64,000 nucleotides of DNA from Rhodamnia argentea. Lineage: Eukaryota > Streptophyta > Magnoliopsida > Myrtales > Myrtaceae. The position numbers and the translations under genes are program-made. Below the pieces are notes generated by a model, which was given only the letters and a program-made list of their open reading frames with translations, made no database searches and was not told where the DNA came from. Shown piece after piece: positions 1 to 12,198 of this stretch. The stretch spans positions 6,820,001-6,884,000 of the forward strand of contig NC_063150.1 of the NCBI RefSeq assembly GCF_020921035.1, read 5' to 3'. Numbering within the stretch: the first letter of the stretch is position 1; every line of letters begins with the position of its first letter.

Positions 1-187
1 AGCAGCAGCCCAAGAAAGATTGGCGAAAGAGGTGTTAGGTGGTCAATCAGTTGGAGGAGGAAGAAGAAGGACAGAGGATTTGCAATAGTATTAAACCCCT
101 CACCTCGCACCCCATCTCTCACCTACTCTTTTCCCATCCTCAAATTTCACTCCCATTCTCATCTCCTTCCTCGGTGACACTCCGGCC
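1..187 (+). promoter_or_regulatory. 5' leader and proximal promoter of PHR2
   Basis: This stretch directly precedes the PHR2 start codon at 188. It begins with a purine-rich GGAGGAAGAAGAAGG run and changes to a C/T-rich leader from about 100, which is typical of plant 5' untranslated regions. No convincing TATA box is visible in the little sequence available. An ATG at 39 opens a long proline/serine-rich frame, but that frame reads PHR2 exon 1 out of phase and is not a gene. Confidence 0.5.
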
Positions 188-2329
188 ATGGACTCCCACC
201 ACCAATTCGCCGAGAAATCCCAAGATAACGCCGCCCCCGAGGAGCACACCCACCAGCTCGCCGTCGTCCCCGCCGCCGCCCCTCCTCCCTTCGCCACCGC
301 CTCCCTCTCCCTCTTCGCCGCCGTCCAGCCCGCCACCCATTTCTTCCAGCAGCCCAAGATTGCGTCTTTGTTCGCCGCCGCCCAGCCCGCCAAGGCCCGA
401 GTCCCCACCCAGGCCTCCTCCCTCGCCCACCTCTCCCTCTCCGCCTCCGCCGTCTCTCCTCCCAAGATCTCCTTCAAGTCCACCATCTCCGCCAACCCCC
501 TCCAGAGCCCCCTCACCCTCGGCCCCCACCGCCCCCTCGACCCATCCGGCGCCGCCGGCCTCCGCCGCGCCTCCGTCGTCTGGTTCCGTAGCGACCTCCG
601 CGTCCACGACAACGAGTGCCTCAATGCCGCCCATAATGAGTCCATGTCCGTCCTCAACGTCTACTGCTTCGACCCCCGCGACTACGGTAAGTCCTCGTCC
701 GGCTTCGATAAGACCGGCCCCTACCGCGCCTCCTTCCTCCTCGAGTCCGTCTCCGACCTCCGCCGCAGCCTGCGGGACCGCGGATCGGAACTCGTGGTCA
801 GGGTGGGCCGCCCCGAGGAGGTGCTCGCGGAGATGGCCAAGGCCGTTGGAGCCGAGGCTGTTTACGCCCACCGCGAGGTGTCGCGGGATGAGGTGAAGTC
901 GGAGGAGCGGATCGAGGCCGCAATGAAGGAGGAAGGGGTAGAGGTCAAGTACTTCTGGGGGAGCACGCTGTTCCACGTCGACGACCTGCCGTTCAAGGTG
1001 GAGGACATGCCGACGAACTACGGCGGTTTCAAGGAGAGAGTGCAGGGGTTGGAGGTGAGGAAGACGATGGCTGCGTTGGACCAGCTGAAGGGATTACCCA
1101 AGAGGGGCGACGTGGAGCCCGGAGAGATGCCTTCCTTGACGGACTTGGGTGTGAATCCTAGTGCCTCCATGGCTCAGGTTTGTCTCTTTTGCTTAGGGAA
1201 ATCGATCTCATTTCGGTAATTCCAAGTACGATTAGATACGTTGACAGGTTCGTTGAGATTGATCTTGGCCTCTGCATAGCATAGTGTAGCGTTCCTCGAG
1301 CAGTCCATTTGAGTAGATTCTGTCTTTGAGATGCCTAGTTTGAACAGGTCGAAGCTGGTAATGTTTCACCGAGTGAAGTAGACGGGTCCGATGCAAAATT
1401 TGGTTGGATCTTCTGGAGGTTGCTTTGTATGATTATCTAATTCGAGCTTGAGCATTTTGTCTTTTCTTATGTGATCTTGCGCCGTCTACCTGGAGGAAAG
1501 ATGTAACAGAAATCAAGAGCGAAGCTTAACTACAGTGCTTGTTAGTTTTTTATTGTTCAATCTCTGAACTTGTGGTATTAGTATTTCATGGATCATTTGG
1601 TAATCACTAGAGCGAATTGGTTATATTTGATTTTGGTTTTTTGGGTAACAGCATGATGGCCGCTTTTTTCATGTATGCAGGACGGTAAGGCGCCTTCTAT
1701 TGTAGGAGGTGAGGCCGAAGCTCTTCAGAGGCTCAAAAAATTTGCCGCCGAGTGCCAGGCACAGCCAAACAAGGGGACCAACAATGATAACATCTATGGA
1801 GCCAACTTTTCTTGCAAGATCTCGCCGTGGCTTACCAATGGATGTATCTCTCCTCGTGCCATGTTTGAGGAGCTAAAGAAAACTGCCTCCAAGTGAGCTT
1901 CTAACCAGATTAAATTCTTGTCTCGTTTGGCTGTCTTAGGTCAGATAAATCTCAGTGATATGAGGAGTACTCATTGCAATTGAATCACTTGATTGACAGC
2001 GTAATCTCTGCTGCCTCCAAGAACGACGACGGTGGCTCATCTAGCACTGGATCTAACTGGTTGATGTATGAGTTGTTGTGGAGGGATTTCTTCAGGTAAC
2101 AATCTTGGAAGATCTCAATTCTAGTCTAGACTGAGTTGTGCCATAGATCCTGAACCAGCCATTTTTTAATGCTTCTGGGAAGGGAAACTTATGACCAAAA
2201 GGTCGTAACTTTACACTTACCGTCTTACTGAAATTGTTCAATTACTGGGTTACTTTCAGATTCATCACCAAGAAATACAGTTCGCCAGTGAAACAGGGGG
2301 CTCCGGCTTGCACTGGTGCTCTTGTTTGA
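188..2329 (+). CDS. PHR2: PHR2, photolyase/blue-light receptor-like protein
   Basis: Exons by splice signals and frame: 188-1177, 1681-1892, 2000-2095, 2260-2329, giving 455 residues; the Arabidopsis protein is about 447 from memory. Residues 1 to about 120 are rich in Ala, Ser and Pro and look like a plastid transit region. The photolyase alpha/beta domain starts at residue 130 with VVWFRSDLRVHDN and includes YCFDPRDYGKSSSGFDKTGP and KYFWGSTLFH. Exon 3 carries SNWLMYELLWRDFFR, and the protein ends in ACTGALV, a tail I recognise from PHR2. PHR2 proteins stop where the FAD-binding domain of true photolyases and cryptochromes would continue, so the short C-terminus is normal and not a truncation. 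The biochemical role of PHR2 is poorly defined; light sensing or DNA repair is inferred from homology. The first donor (CAG/GTTTGT) is weak but keeps the conserved frame. Confidence 0.93.
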
Positions 2330-4122
2330 GCAGAGAAAGCATCGTGAGAGGTTGAGATGACGATCTGTTGGGGGATTAAAAGGTTTTTATGCTATAGCTA
2401 ATGCGAGCTGTAGCTCTTAGATGAATTTGAGCAGGCTTCTACGAGATAGGTGGTGGTGGTTGTTGTTGTATCTTGCTGCAAATAAACTGGTGGAAACATG
2501 AAATCATTTCCCTTTAATAGATGGCCGGCGTGAGCCCGAAAGTTTCCTATATGTCCGTGTCTTTCATTTTGTGTCGACAGAGCAGACAGAGCAGAAACAG
2601 AGCCCCTGGTTCTGCTGTGCTTTTCTTATCTTTCCCAGGTTATAGATCCATACTGTGAAAAACATTTGTGCTTCACTTCAAGATCTGTCTATTTATTAGC
2701 CTTTGCTAAATGATAAATTCTTCGCTTCACGTTATTACAAAGGAAGATGATCATAATAATGGATTTCGAGACTGCGACTGTTCTGTCATTGAGACTTGTA
2801 ATGTAACCTGCTCAGGGGCTTGAATTGGAAGAGATGAGGTATCCTTTTTTCCATGCTAGAAGCTGCAATCCGATTCCAAACAAAAACGAAAACTTCGGTT
2901 TACCGACGAATCTAGGAGGGTTGCTTTGTTAGTCTCGCCGTGCGGAGGCACCCGCTAAACGATACCGTGGTGGTGCTCTGGGGAGGTGTGGATGCCCGAG
3001 CGATTCAGGGACTACTCAAGTCTTGATGAAAACCTGTGTCGTCCACCGGTGCGTTAATAATTCCAGAACTCAAGATGCAATATCATTTTAGTAGGCATTG
3101 TACGTTCGGTTTGCAGATCCGTTATGGGATTCAAAAACGGGGCTCTGTGCATTACACAGAATCGGATGGTTCGAGGCATCGTGTGGGATTGAAGCACGGC
3201 ACGAACTCGAAACGCTTGCCCACCGGTCGCAAAAACCACGTGCAATGGTCACTCTGTCCCACGCCGAGGACGAGGGGTTCCGCTTTTGATCCGGGCCATC
3301 CACAATTGAGCCTCTCGCCCTTCAACGAGAAGGGCAGGGCAGGGCAGGTCCCTTAGTCTGATGTTTAGTATTTTGATTCGAACAGTCATGATGTCCAAAA
3401 TGATCTTATGTTTGGACTGCTCTTCTTTAAACACATTTTGCTTTTTCTGCAGAATTTCGAAATGAAAAAAGAAACTTATTTTGAAGAATGAAAATGTGAT
3501 TTTAAAAAAATCCAAGTGACTTGTCCACAATTACATGTTTCCAAAGGTTTCAAATTATTTTGACGTTGTCAAAAATTTTTTTTTGGGGGATCGAAACGTC
3601 GTCAAATCAAATGCCACAATGTAAGAAAAAAAAGCGAAAATCACCCGTTTGTTCGGATTTAAGCCAACCAAATAAAATCCCATTATAATTTCCCAACAAA
3701 GTAAAACATACTTTTCGATTGTGAAAAAAGATACGAATAAATTTAGAGCGCCTTGAAAATTTAAAGATAGGTACTTTTAAGACGCGTGTCCCCTTTAAAC
3801 GCAAAAAAGAAAGAGTAAAATTTGAATGAACATCCTTTCTCATTGATGATGAAATGACTTCTGGGGTAAATTACTCTTGGTACTCGTAATTTGCGAAGAT
3901 GGGCTGTGACTTTTCCTAAGAGTAGTTCGAGTTTAGATAGGTTTGCACTGGAAATGAGGATGCCTTCGTTGCAAATGGTGGAATTAATACTAAATAGATT
4001 CTAGTTGGACCAACTTGGACAGGCAGGCATCATCGATCGATAATTTGTCTGAATATTAAGGGTTCGCCTTTTCAGTCCTTGTTTTGTGCGAGGATTCATT
4101 TGGTCATTGTGACAAACAAACC
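2330..4122. other. PHR2 3' region and intergenic spacer
   Basis: The first 300-500 bases are probably PHR2 3' untranslated sequence. From about 3010 to 3360 there is moderately GC-rich sequence with several short overlapping frames and a small GGGCA repeat near 3330-3350. None of the frames resembles a known protein. 3360-3850 is AT-rich with A/T runs. No gene is supported. Confidence 0.5.
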
Positions 4123-5148
4123 TAGGATTGAAATTGGACATCTCTAAAAGCACATGGACAAAAAATGCTATTAATCTGTAGTAGGAAATGTTGTAAGGAC
4201 TAGGATTGTTGCAAAATAAAATATAGGATAGAAAATGAATCCACTGGAGAGAGGTCTAACACCCTAAAGCACCCCAAATTTCAAGTTCAGCCTCAATTCT
4301 ATCATAAATTTTTTTTGTCCCATAAAAAATTCTCAAACTTTAGGTATAGTCTTAATTCTATCCTAATTTTTTTTTTAGTCTCGTAAAAAATAACTAACTT
4401 TTACTTGAGTCTCAATCTTACCCTCATTAACTCCTTTGTCCGAGATTTCTCTAAACTCGCAAGCACGAATTGTTCAAGGGTCCCGAACCGAGTGTCTTGA
4501 GCGTGAGCTCTCTGATAATAGCAAGAGATGGAAGACTCCGAGCATGAGAGATTGAAACCTGAGCACAAAATCGAAGATGCCATAAGGAAATGGAAGGAAC
4601 TCTCTTAAGAGTAAGAGGAATTGAAGAAAACTAACCCTAACTGTCCTGGATCCAACAAGATTGTCATTTGAATTGACATGGAAATTCATTTCCAAGAGAT
4701 GTCTATTTGGATATGAAATTTCGAAAAAAATTATAGCAATGACGTGAAAATGCTACATCACTAAGGATGATTTTGGATGAAAGGTTAACGGAGACAAATA
4801 TGAAGCTCAAGTAAAAGTTAGTAATTTTTTATGAGACAAAAAAAGTTCAGAGTAAAATTGAAATTGAACTTAAAATTGACGATTTTTTATGAGACAAAAA
4901 AATGTTTAGAGTAAAATTAGGATTTAACTTAAAGTTGGTTTTTTTTTTATAAGACGAATAAAGGTTTATGATAGAATTGGACCTGAAGCTAAAGTTAGGA
5001 TTTATTTTAGGTTATTATGCCCTAAAAACTAGGATGGAAATTGGGCATCTCTAAAAGCACGTGGACAAAAAAAAGTGTAATCTATCTGTGGTCGGAAAAT
5101 AATATAAGGACTAGGTATAGGATGCAAAAACGACTTCATCTAGAGATA
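4123..5148. repeat. foldback repeat flanked by about 125-bp direct repeats
   Basis: Two direct copies, about 4123-4252 and 5024-5148, share blocks such as GGACATCTCTAAAAGCAC (GGGCATCTCTAAAAGCAC on the right) and ATATAAGGACTAGG-like sequence. Between them, the left arm (about 4260-4440) contains units reading TCAATTCTATCATAAATTTT and CTCATAAAAAA-type strings; the right arm (about 4800-5010) carries their reverse complements, such as TTTTTTATGAGACAAAAAAA. Each arm is itself a short tandem array of roughly 55-65 bp units. The centre (4440-4800) is unique-looking. There is no coding capacity. It is probably a non-autonomous foldback element whose flanks were duplicated, or a small LTR-like fossil. 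Confidence 0.65.
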
Positions 5149-5354
5149 TAAAATACGACAGACAAAAGAATATACCTGTGAGTCCAAACCGAAGTCCCAG
5201 TCAGGATTCGGTCCGGGTCTTCTCTCGGCGGCCAGGAGTCGTCGTCGTCGTGGCGTTGCTTCCCTGCTAGAACCTACACCCTCTGTGACTTCGCTCTGTA
5301 TGCGCCGACTCCCATGTCGCTTTTGCTGAATCACAACGCCGAGGAAAATGAGAG

Positions 5355-8300
5355 ATGAAGGACGAGCTGAGCGACGTCGTTCCCTGCTCTTCCCTCGCCG
5401 TGGATTCCATCCTCCGCGTCGGTACTGTGAGTTTTTCCGACTCTCTAGCTCGCTCTTCTTTTTCCCTTTCCTGCGACCAGCACGTGACGAGCAAGGTTAA
5501 GATTAGAGACAACTGTGTTCGTTGATTTGCAAAAGAGAAAAGAAGTTTTGATTCCGAGTGTCTTCTCGTGTCTCTTTTCAGGCAGGCGCGATCTGGGGAT
5601 TATGCATAGGTCCATACGATGCTCGGAAAATGGGTACATATGGCTTCAATTAAGAGCCCATTATGTTGCAGCCCTCAAAATTTAATCTTTACGCCATTGC
5701 ATTTGCTTCTCTCACTTTCTCTGGTAATCTTGTGCAGGCCTTTCTGGGAAACCTCGCGCTTACTTTGTGGTATGGAAGTTGATTTAAAATCGTTTATTGA
5801 AGTATGTTGGCTCGCTTTTCGCTCAATGGTTATTTATGCAATTGCGTCAATTGGATTGGCAGGCAAAATCGGTCAGCAAGTTCAGCTTCCAATGCGGTAA
5901 AATTCCCCGAGACTGCATTTCGGACAGGCACAAGCATCGCGCTCTCTTTATGAATTGAACAAATGAAATCACTAATTGGTTTTGACTTTTGTATTGCTCC
6001 TCTGTGAATAGGAAGAGAAGAGAATTGTTTCTGTCTTTTGCAAGCTCTTGCGGCATTGAGTAGTGTTTGGTGGCAAAAGTTTCCTCTTCATATTTCCTAC
6101 ATCCTTGCAGGCAATGTGATTGCATCACATTAGGACATATGCAGATGGTGTGATCACTGGCTACTGTTCCATAGTGTTATACTTGGATATGTCATCTTAG
6201 GATACCTAAAATGAATGAATTTGTATAATGGGGCTCACTTCGAATTTATATGTCTCCTCGCCTGAAAAAAGTGTCTTTCAGACTAGTGACGAACAGTGAT
6301 GCGTGCCTTTTTTTTTTCTTATACCTGCAGACCTTGAGGGATGCCTCCTGAGTTAAGTTGATCAGATGCCTGCTTTAGCTTATTCATGCTTTCATGTAAC
6401 TAGCTTTATCTTTCCTTGTCCTTGGTAAACGACTTTGATCTTGGTCATATACTTTTGAGTAGCGGGACTTTCTTTTTCAGTTTAATGACCATGTTTCATC
6501 CTGCTTCTTGTTTTGAGATTTTCTTTTGATTCTGTGAATAAAGGATTCGATTTTTCTCAATCTTATGCTTGTAATCTTGTTTGTTAGGACTGGTTGCTGG
6601 AGTTTTTACAGCTACACGCTGTGGCATACAGAGATACCGAAGGAGGGATGATTGGGTTAGTATCATAGCAACATGTCCTTCCTGTTTTGGAGCTCATATT
6701 AAAATTGAAGAAACTATGTATTTACGAAAACTCTAAGTTCTGTTGGTATTTACATGCATTTGACCATTCATATTCCTGTAGAGGAACTTTGAAAGTTTGG
6801 TGAGAGCATCTGGCCTTCATTGACTGTTGTCGTCGCAAGGATTTCTTTGAGATCCTTGTTAGCATGTTATAGGAGTAATGCTTCCATACATGAGGCACAT
6901 GATAATTTTCGTATTGTATGTTAAATATGGCACCGTAGCTGCAAGAGTAATCTGCAAAAGAATGGACAGGGATAGGAAGTTGATTTGGCTACTTTCTGTA
7001 GCCTTGGAATGATATCATGTTGTCTCTCTTGGTGATGATTAACACTTGGCATGTAGTGCTCTTTTGCTTTCTAGTTTTCTAAATCCCTTTCCATCCTTTT
7101 ATAGCTCTTGGTCCTTATAGTTATTAGGCTTGTGAAATGAATCCTTTAACGTGGATACAGTATATTCTCTTGTGCTAGCCAGCCTTTGAGCTGGCTGTTG
7201 AGCTTCAAGTATATAGTGAACATCATCGATGTAGACAACCTTTAGCACTTTAGGGTGTGCATTCAGTGTCAACTGCACTCGTGAAATGCATGAATGTGGA
7301 GTGTTTGTCAGTTTCCTTTGACAAGTGGTTTAAACATCTGATATCAATGGCCGGAGGTCATGATATGGCTGCCCCTTTTGGAGTCAAAGTTGATTGATCA
7401 ACGGCTTTGTCATGACTAGAACAAGCTTCTTTCCCCCAGAAATGGCTGACAGATAATTGGCATGAGTCTTAAGGTGAGTTTAGAAAAGTTGGCAGTTTTG
7501 CACTTCTAAAGTCCTTTAATTTTTTACCAAAAAACAAAAAAGGTCCGACTGAAAATTGTGGTGTTTGGTAATATTATTTTGAAGTACTTTGAACTTAAAT
7601 CCTGCCTTTTCAAAGCTCCAAGTGTGAAGCAGTTACCCAGCTCCTTCACTCAAAGTCTTGCTGTGCAAAGTATTTCCAAACTCACCCTTATATTGGCCTC
7701 AGCAGCCAAAGTTTTGCTTTCTGATCTAGCTTCAGCTGCAATTCAGATATTAGTTCTTAGTATCTCACCATGCCAAACGAGGCATGATGCTAGCTTTTCC
7801 ATTTAAAACTGAGTATTTCCTTAGTTTCCTTTGGGCAAATGTATCCTAGGAGGAAAATTTTAAGCAGAAACATGAAAGGATCATGTCGCACCCCGAGTTG
7901 TTACTTCTGACAAGATCTTCGTGCCAGTTGTATATTGAGATAGCACAATGTGTGAATTAGGTGTCCATGCATTTTCCCCCTGTCGAATCTTTAAGGTCTC
8001 GACTCCTTGCATATGCATTTTGGGTCTGGTCTTTATCTTTTCCTCCTTTATCTTTTGCTTGGGAATAGCTTTGAGACTGAGAGAGGGGCAAAGATGCCTT
8101 GGAGTTCCCATGTCATTATGTTCTTTCTACAAGAGACATCTGCCTCTTTTTTTCTTTCAGATGTACAAAAATTTTGTAGTGTATGATTTGATAAGAGGAT
8201 TACACAAGAAGAGTCTCATACTCATATCATGGCGGATCGTCTGCTTTTGCAACTATGTCGCTGCTAATTAAAGCCAGATTGGTTCGAGGCTAACTGTGGT

Positions 8301-8641
8301 CGTAAAAGTGATAGAGAAGGTTATAGGATCACATGCGGTACGATGACATTCAATGGGTTACCTGTCTCTGTTTTAAAAAGTTTCTTGTGACACGTAAGCT
8401 TATTGTTGCCCATTAGAGTTGGCGATGGTTAATTCATTTCTTCTATTTGCAGAAAGAGCTCGATGCCAGATTGGAATTATCTTGACCTCTTGTTCTCTTC
8501 ATACAGGTAAATGGCCTGGTTGCGGGAGCTGTGTCTGGGGCAGCTGTTGCTGCAGGGACAAGAAGCTGGCCGCATGTACTTGGGATGGCTTGCCTTGTTT
8601 CTGTCTGTAGTGCTGCTGCTGATTTTTCCAAAACAAACTAG
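5355..8641 (+). CDS. OEP16-4: OEP16-4, Tim17/22/23-family outer envelope channel
   Basis: Six exons: 5355-5426, 5582-5633, 5738-5769, 5863-5896, 6588-6655, 8507-8641, giving 130 residues. The protein starts MKDELSDVVPCSSLAVDSIL and continues AGAIWGLCIGPYDARK, TATRCGIQRYRRRDDW and GLVAGAVSGAAVAAGTRSWP. This Gly/Ala-rich pattern of four short membrane helices is that of the OEP16/Tim17-22-23 family and matches the OEP16-4 branch from memory. OEP16 proteins form cation-selective, amino-acid-permeable channels in the plastid outer envelope; the cargo of OEP16-4 is uncertain. Frame is kept across all junctions and every intron is GT-AG. The start is the ATG that gives the conserved N-terminus; an ATG at 5348 reads out of frame. 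The last intron (about 1.85 kb) is the longest. Confidence 0.9.
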
Positions 8642-10379
8642 AATATCCAGGTCTGATAAATCCTCGGTGCCGAAGAAAGAGGCAATTTTTCCAGTTCTGC
8701 CAAGGCTAGTTGTCGGTATCTTTTGGTTTTCAAGAATCATCTGGGATACACAATTCCCAGGCTGATACATAGATTTGATTCTTTTGGCAATGAAACAAAG
8801 AAGGGGATAAGAAATCCTCGTCATCTGCTTGTTGAGTCCTGTTGTAAAAGTCATAACCTTTCTCAAAGTGCATGAAAACAATTATTTACATGCATGCAAT
8901 ACCGCGTATACGTAGTGGCTTTATGATTGTTTTACGACACGGTCGTCGGATACAATTAAGACGAAGAAGGCTGATCTGCTGCTGCACGCGTTTTGCTTGT
9001 AGTTTTGTATTTATATGCAGCGTTCCCTCAAGATAAGAGCTCAGACCCTCGTCAAAAAACGAAACGAGGCATGCTTAGTCAATCCAAATCAATATTCCAC
9101 CATTAACTATCAAAAATGGGAAAGGTCATGCTTCATTGATCCGTAATTCGTATTTTGACTTAGTTGTTGATGGTGGTGAAAACTGGAGGTTGAACAGGAG
9201 CACGAGTATTGGAAGTGGTTCGGAATCACAGTTAATGAAACATCTCCATGAGGAAACAACAAAGGCCATACCTTCTTCAAGGATGCTTCTGGTGTAACTG
9301 AACTGACGGATGAACCCACAATGAATGATCACCGTGACTGGGACTCTCCTCCCATTAATGAAACTTCAACCAGAACGAGGACTGCAAGGGTCTGTGTTTG
9401 GCTCAGTTGGTGTTGGGACAAAATCATTAGGCGAAAGGCTAGGTTTGCACATGAATCTGTCTTTGATGATCACATGGGACAAAGAATCCTCTGTCAGGGT
9501 TAGCTGCCGTTCGATCACAAAATAATGAATTTCAAATGCTAATTAAAAAAATGATTATTTTCTTTTTAAATCGCAAGATTTTATGAAACCATAGCCAACT
9601 ATTAATTAGTCTAGTCTTTTTGCCTAGTACTATGACTTGAAAAGATTTGAACTCATGACCTCTTGCTACGATACCATGTGAGATTTTGTAAAACCACAAC
9701 AAATGTTCTAAAAGCTTGATATTTTATATGAAAGCGTGATTTAATACTTAATTATTCTATCATAAATATTACGAGACTTTGTATACGAATTAAGACAAGT
9801 TACCATGGGAAGATCGATATACCCTCAAGGGGTCGTACAAGTGTCCAGATGAGGACTGATTGTTGGCATTTTGATGGATTGAATCATCTCTCTTGACAAA
9901 TATAACAACAAATGTTCAAAGGTTTTTAATCTCATGTGGAACCTAAATCTTACTCGAAATGGCAATATGATATTAGTAGAGGACAATAACACAAATGGTT
10001 CTTGACCTTTGGTCCAAAGTGCAATAGGGTCCCCGAACTTTTAATTTATACAATATGATTTTTGAACTTTGATTCAATATGCGATATCGTCTGTATACTT
10101 CTAATTTGTCCAACATTATCTCTAATCTATTAATAAATAAATGTTCAATATAATCTTCAATTTATAAGAAAATGTTTGAAAGACGTTCGAGGTTGGGCCA
10201 AAGTTTAACAACTGCTTCCCTGTTAATCGTGGGTTCAGCCAATGTCAGGAAAAAGTGGAAAGAGCAATGAATGAAGGGTCAGCGGGCATTGTTGAGCAGG
10301 AGTAAAAGTGCTTCGCTCGCATTAAATTACCCTGCTCGTTGGAAGTTGGAACTGCCTAGAGTTTTCATCGACTGTACCA
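8642..10379. other. intergenic spacer with scattered repeat debris
   Basis: 8642-9060 is probably the OEP16-4 3' region. 9100-9525 is higher in coding-like composition, with two overlapping frames of 60-66 codons starting at 9321 and 9325, but neither resembles a protein I know and no splice partners are evident. 9640-9680 contains a TTTGAACTCATGACCTC string followed by GATACCATGTGAG, common in plant retroelement-derived DNA. 9980-10190 holds imperfect repeats of the type CTTTGATTCAATATGCGATA. No gene is supported. Confidence 0.45.
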
Positions 10380-10388
10380 TAAAGTAAA

Positions 10389-10827
10389 GGAAAAAAACCA
10401 CCCAAAATCATGAACTATGCCAATTATGACACATTTATCCTAAATTTTTTTTTGTGACACCAAAAATCCCAAATTTTTACTCATGTGACACATTTACCCA
10501 AAACTTTTTCTTGTGACATTGAAAACCCTAAATTTATATCCGTGTGACATATTTACCCCAAAATATTTTTTTGTGACATCGAAAATCCTAAACTTATATT
10601 CGTGCGACACATTTACTTCAAAAATTTGAGGTAAATGTGTCACACGAATATAAGTTTGGAGTTTTTAGTGTTACAACAAAAATTTGGAGTAAATGTGTCA
10701 TACAAGCACAAGTTTGGGGTAAATGTGTCACATGCGTACAAGTTTAGGATTTTTTGTGTTACAAATAAAAGTTTGAGGTAAATGTGTCACGACGGACGTA
10801 ATTTAGAGTTTTTGGTGGCTTTTTCCC
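10389..10827. mobile_element. Mutator-like foldback MITE with 9-bp TSD
   Basis: The 439-bp element is bounded by a perfect 9-bp direct repeat TAAAGTAAA (10380-10388 and 10828-10836). Its ends are inverted: GGAAAAAAACCACCCAAAA on the left, and GGGAAAAAGCCACCAAAAA as the complement of the right end. Inside, the left half has three to four tandem units of about 60 bp containing TGACACATTTACCC and the right half has the same units in reverse orientation (GGTAAATGTGTCACAC), so the whole element folds on itself around about 10615. There is no coding sequence. A 9-bp target duplication is the hallmark of Mutator-like transposition. The ends agree well and the TSD is perfect, so the insertion is relatively young. 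Confidence 0.85.
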
Positions 10828-10836
10828 TAAAGTAAA

Positions 10837-11690
10837 TGATGTAACATTTACATCACTATGAGCTAAATTGTGTCATATCTATATCACTTGATATAAGGAC
10901 ATTTATTATCAAACTATTAACATCTTCATGATGTGTCGACATGGAAATTCGATACAATTAGCCAAAAAAGAAATATAAGATTTTGCGATTATATGACGGC
11001 AAATTTATGATGAGCTTTTTCTAATTGGATGGGGAATTGGTTTATAAGCACTTCGGAAGATCCGTCTACATCATTCCTTCGGCGTTTTTGCTCGTGAAGA
11101 GATGCAGAAACTATCGCGCCAAAGATAAAACCGCACGAAACTCGAATCCTAGTAAGTGTTCAAACTAGGTACCCCGTGTGACCTTTGTTCGAACTACCTC
11201 AACATGTGAAACTAGTGAACGAGAAGGTTACACACCCCGCGTCATATGGTGCCGTTGATCATGTCCGTCATATCAGATAGCGTTATCGTTGTCGACCAAT
11301 TTTCTTCATTGGCTTTCGCATGTCAATTGAAGCCGATCAATTAAAATATTCGCTTGAGCTCACGTTGAGTTACAACATCAGAGAAAACACACATTCCTTG
11401 CTTGCGCAATCGCTCGCGAGGGCTATCGTTTGTTAATGCAAATATAATTGAATTTGGCACCACTAATCGTGAAATTACTAAAGGATCTTGGATAGGATTC
11501 TCTAATTTCTTGTTGGGTTTTCAAGCATCATGTTGATTACACGAAATAAAGTTATTTCCGCCGGACGGCGGGGAGTTTATGTGCCGTCATTTCCCAGTTT
11601 GATGCTTCTAATGCCGTCCGCTATTGAATGAGTTGAAGAATTGGCATCGCATGATGAGGAGGACCAATCAAGAAAACGAATGACATTGAA
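10837..11690. other. intergenic spacer, no gene seen
   Basis: AT-rich sequence without frames of useful length. I see no recognisable protein, RNA gene or well-bounded repeat here. Confidence 0.5.
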
Positions 11691-11699
11691 AGAAAGAAG

Positions 11700-12185
11700 G
11701 TTGAAGAATTGAACAAGATGAAGCATAGAGATCACAAGACGAAAGGGAAATTCCAAATAAATACTCGAAGTGTGTTTATTTTCTCAAATAAAGATTTGAA
11801 GTGTGCTTATTTTCAAAGAAAATCTTGAAGTGCTCTCATTATTTCAAATAAAGGCTTGACTAAAGATATTTTCGTCATTTTCATTTTTTGAATTTTGTCC
11901 CTTTTTTCTTTTTTTTCCCTTTCTTTGCGCTTATTTTTTTCCTTATTTTTTTTTCTTTTTCTTTTTTTTCTTTTTCTTTCTTTTTTCCTTCCTTTTCGCT
12001 GATGGCTGATCTCAAGCAATGGTCAGCCACCGGCGAAAAGGATGGGAAAAAGGAAATAGAAAAAGGAAAAAAAGGTAAAAATATGTATAAATGATGAAAA
12101 TACCTTGATCAATTCCTTATTTGAAATAATAAGTGAATTTCGGGCTCTTATTTGATATAAGGTCCAATTCGGGCCCTTAATTTTT
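11700..12185. repeat. dispersed repeat with 'TTTATTTGAAAA' periodic ends
   Basis: The left part (11755-11870) has three imperfect units such as AAATAAAGATTTGAAGTGTG, AAATCTTGAAGTGCTC and AAATAAAGGCTTGAC. A long pyrimidine tract of C/T and T runs follows (11880-11995). The right part (12100-12180) has the inverse pattern TTATTTGAAATAATAAG and GGGCTCTTATTTGATAT. A related copy in the opposite orientation lies at about 62460-62820. It is non-coding and probably a non-autonomous element; the ends are not resolved. Confidence 0.55.
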
Positions 12186-12198
12186 CCAAAGACAAAAA

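Noticed and set aside
39-976. Long proline/serine-rich frame (plus) and Gly-rich frame (minus) over PHR2 exon 1
   Set aside because: Both are out-of-frame readings of GC-rich PHR2 coding sequence, which has clear homology in its own frame.
9321-9525. Two overlapping frames of 60-66 codons that could be an exon remnant
   Set aside because: No recognisable protein, stops just upstream in the frame tried, and no partner exon.
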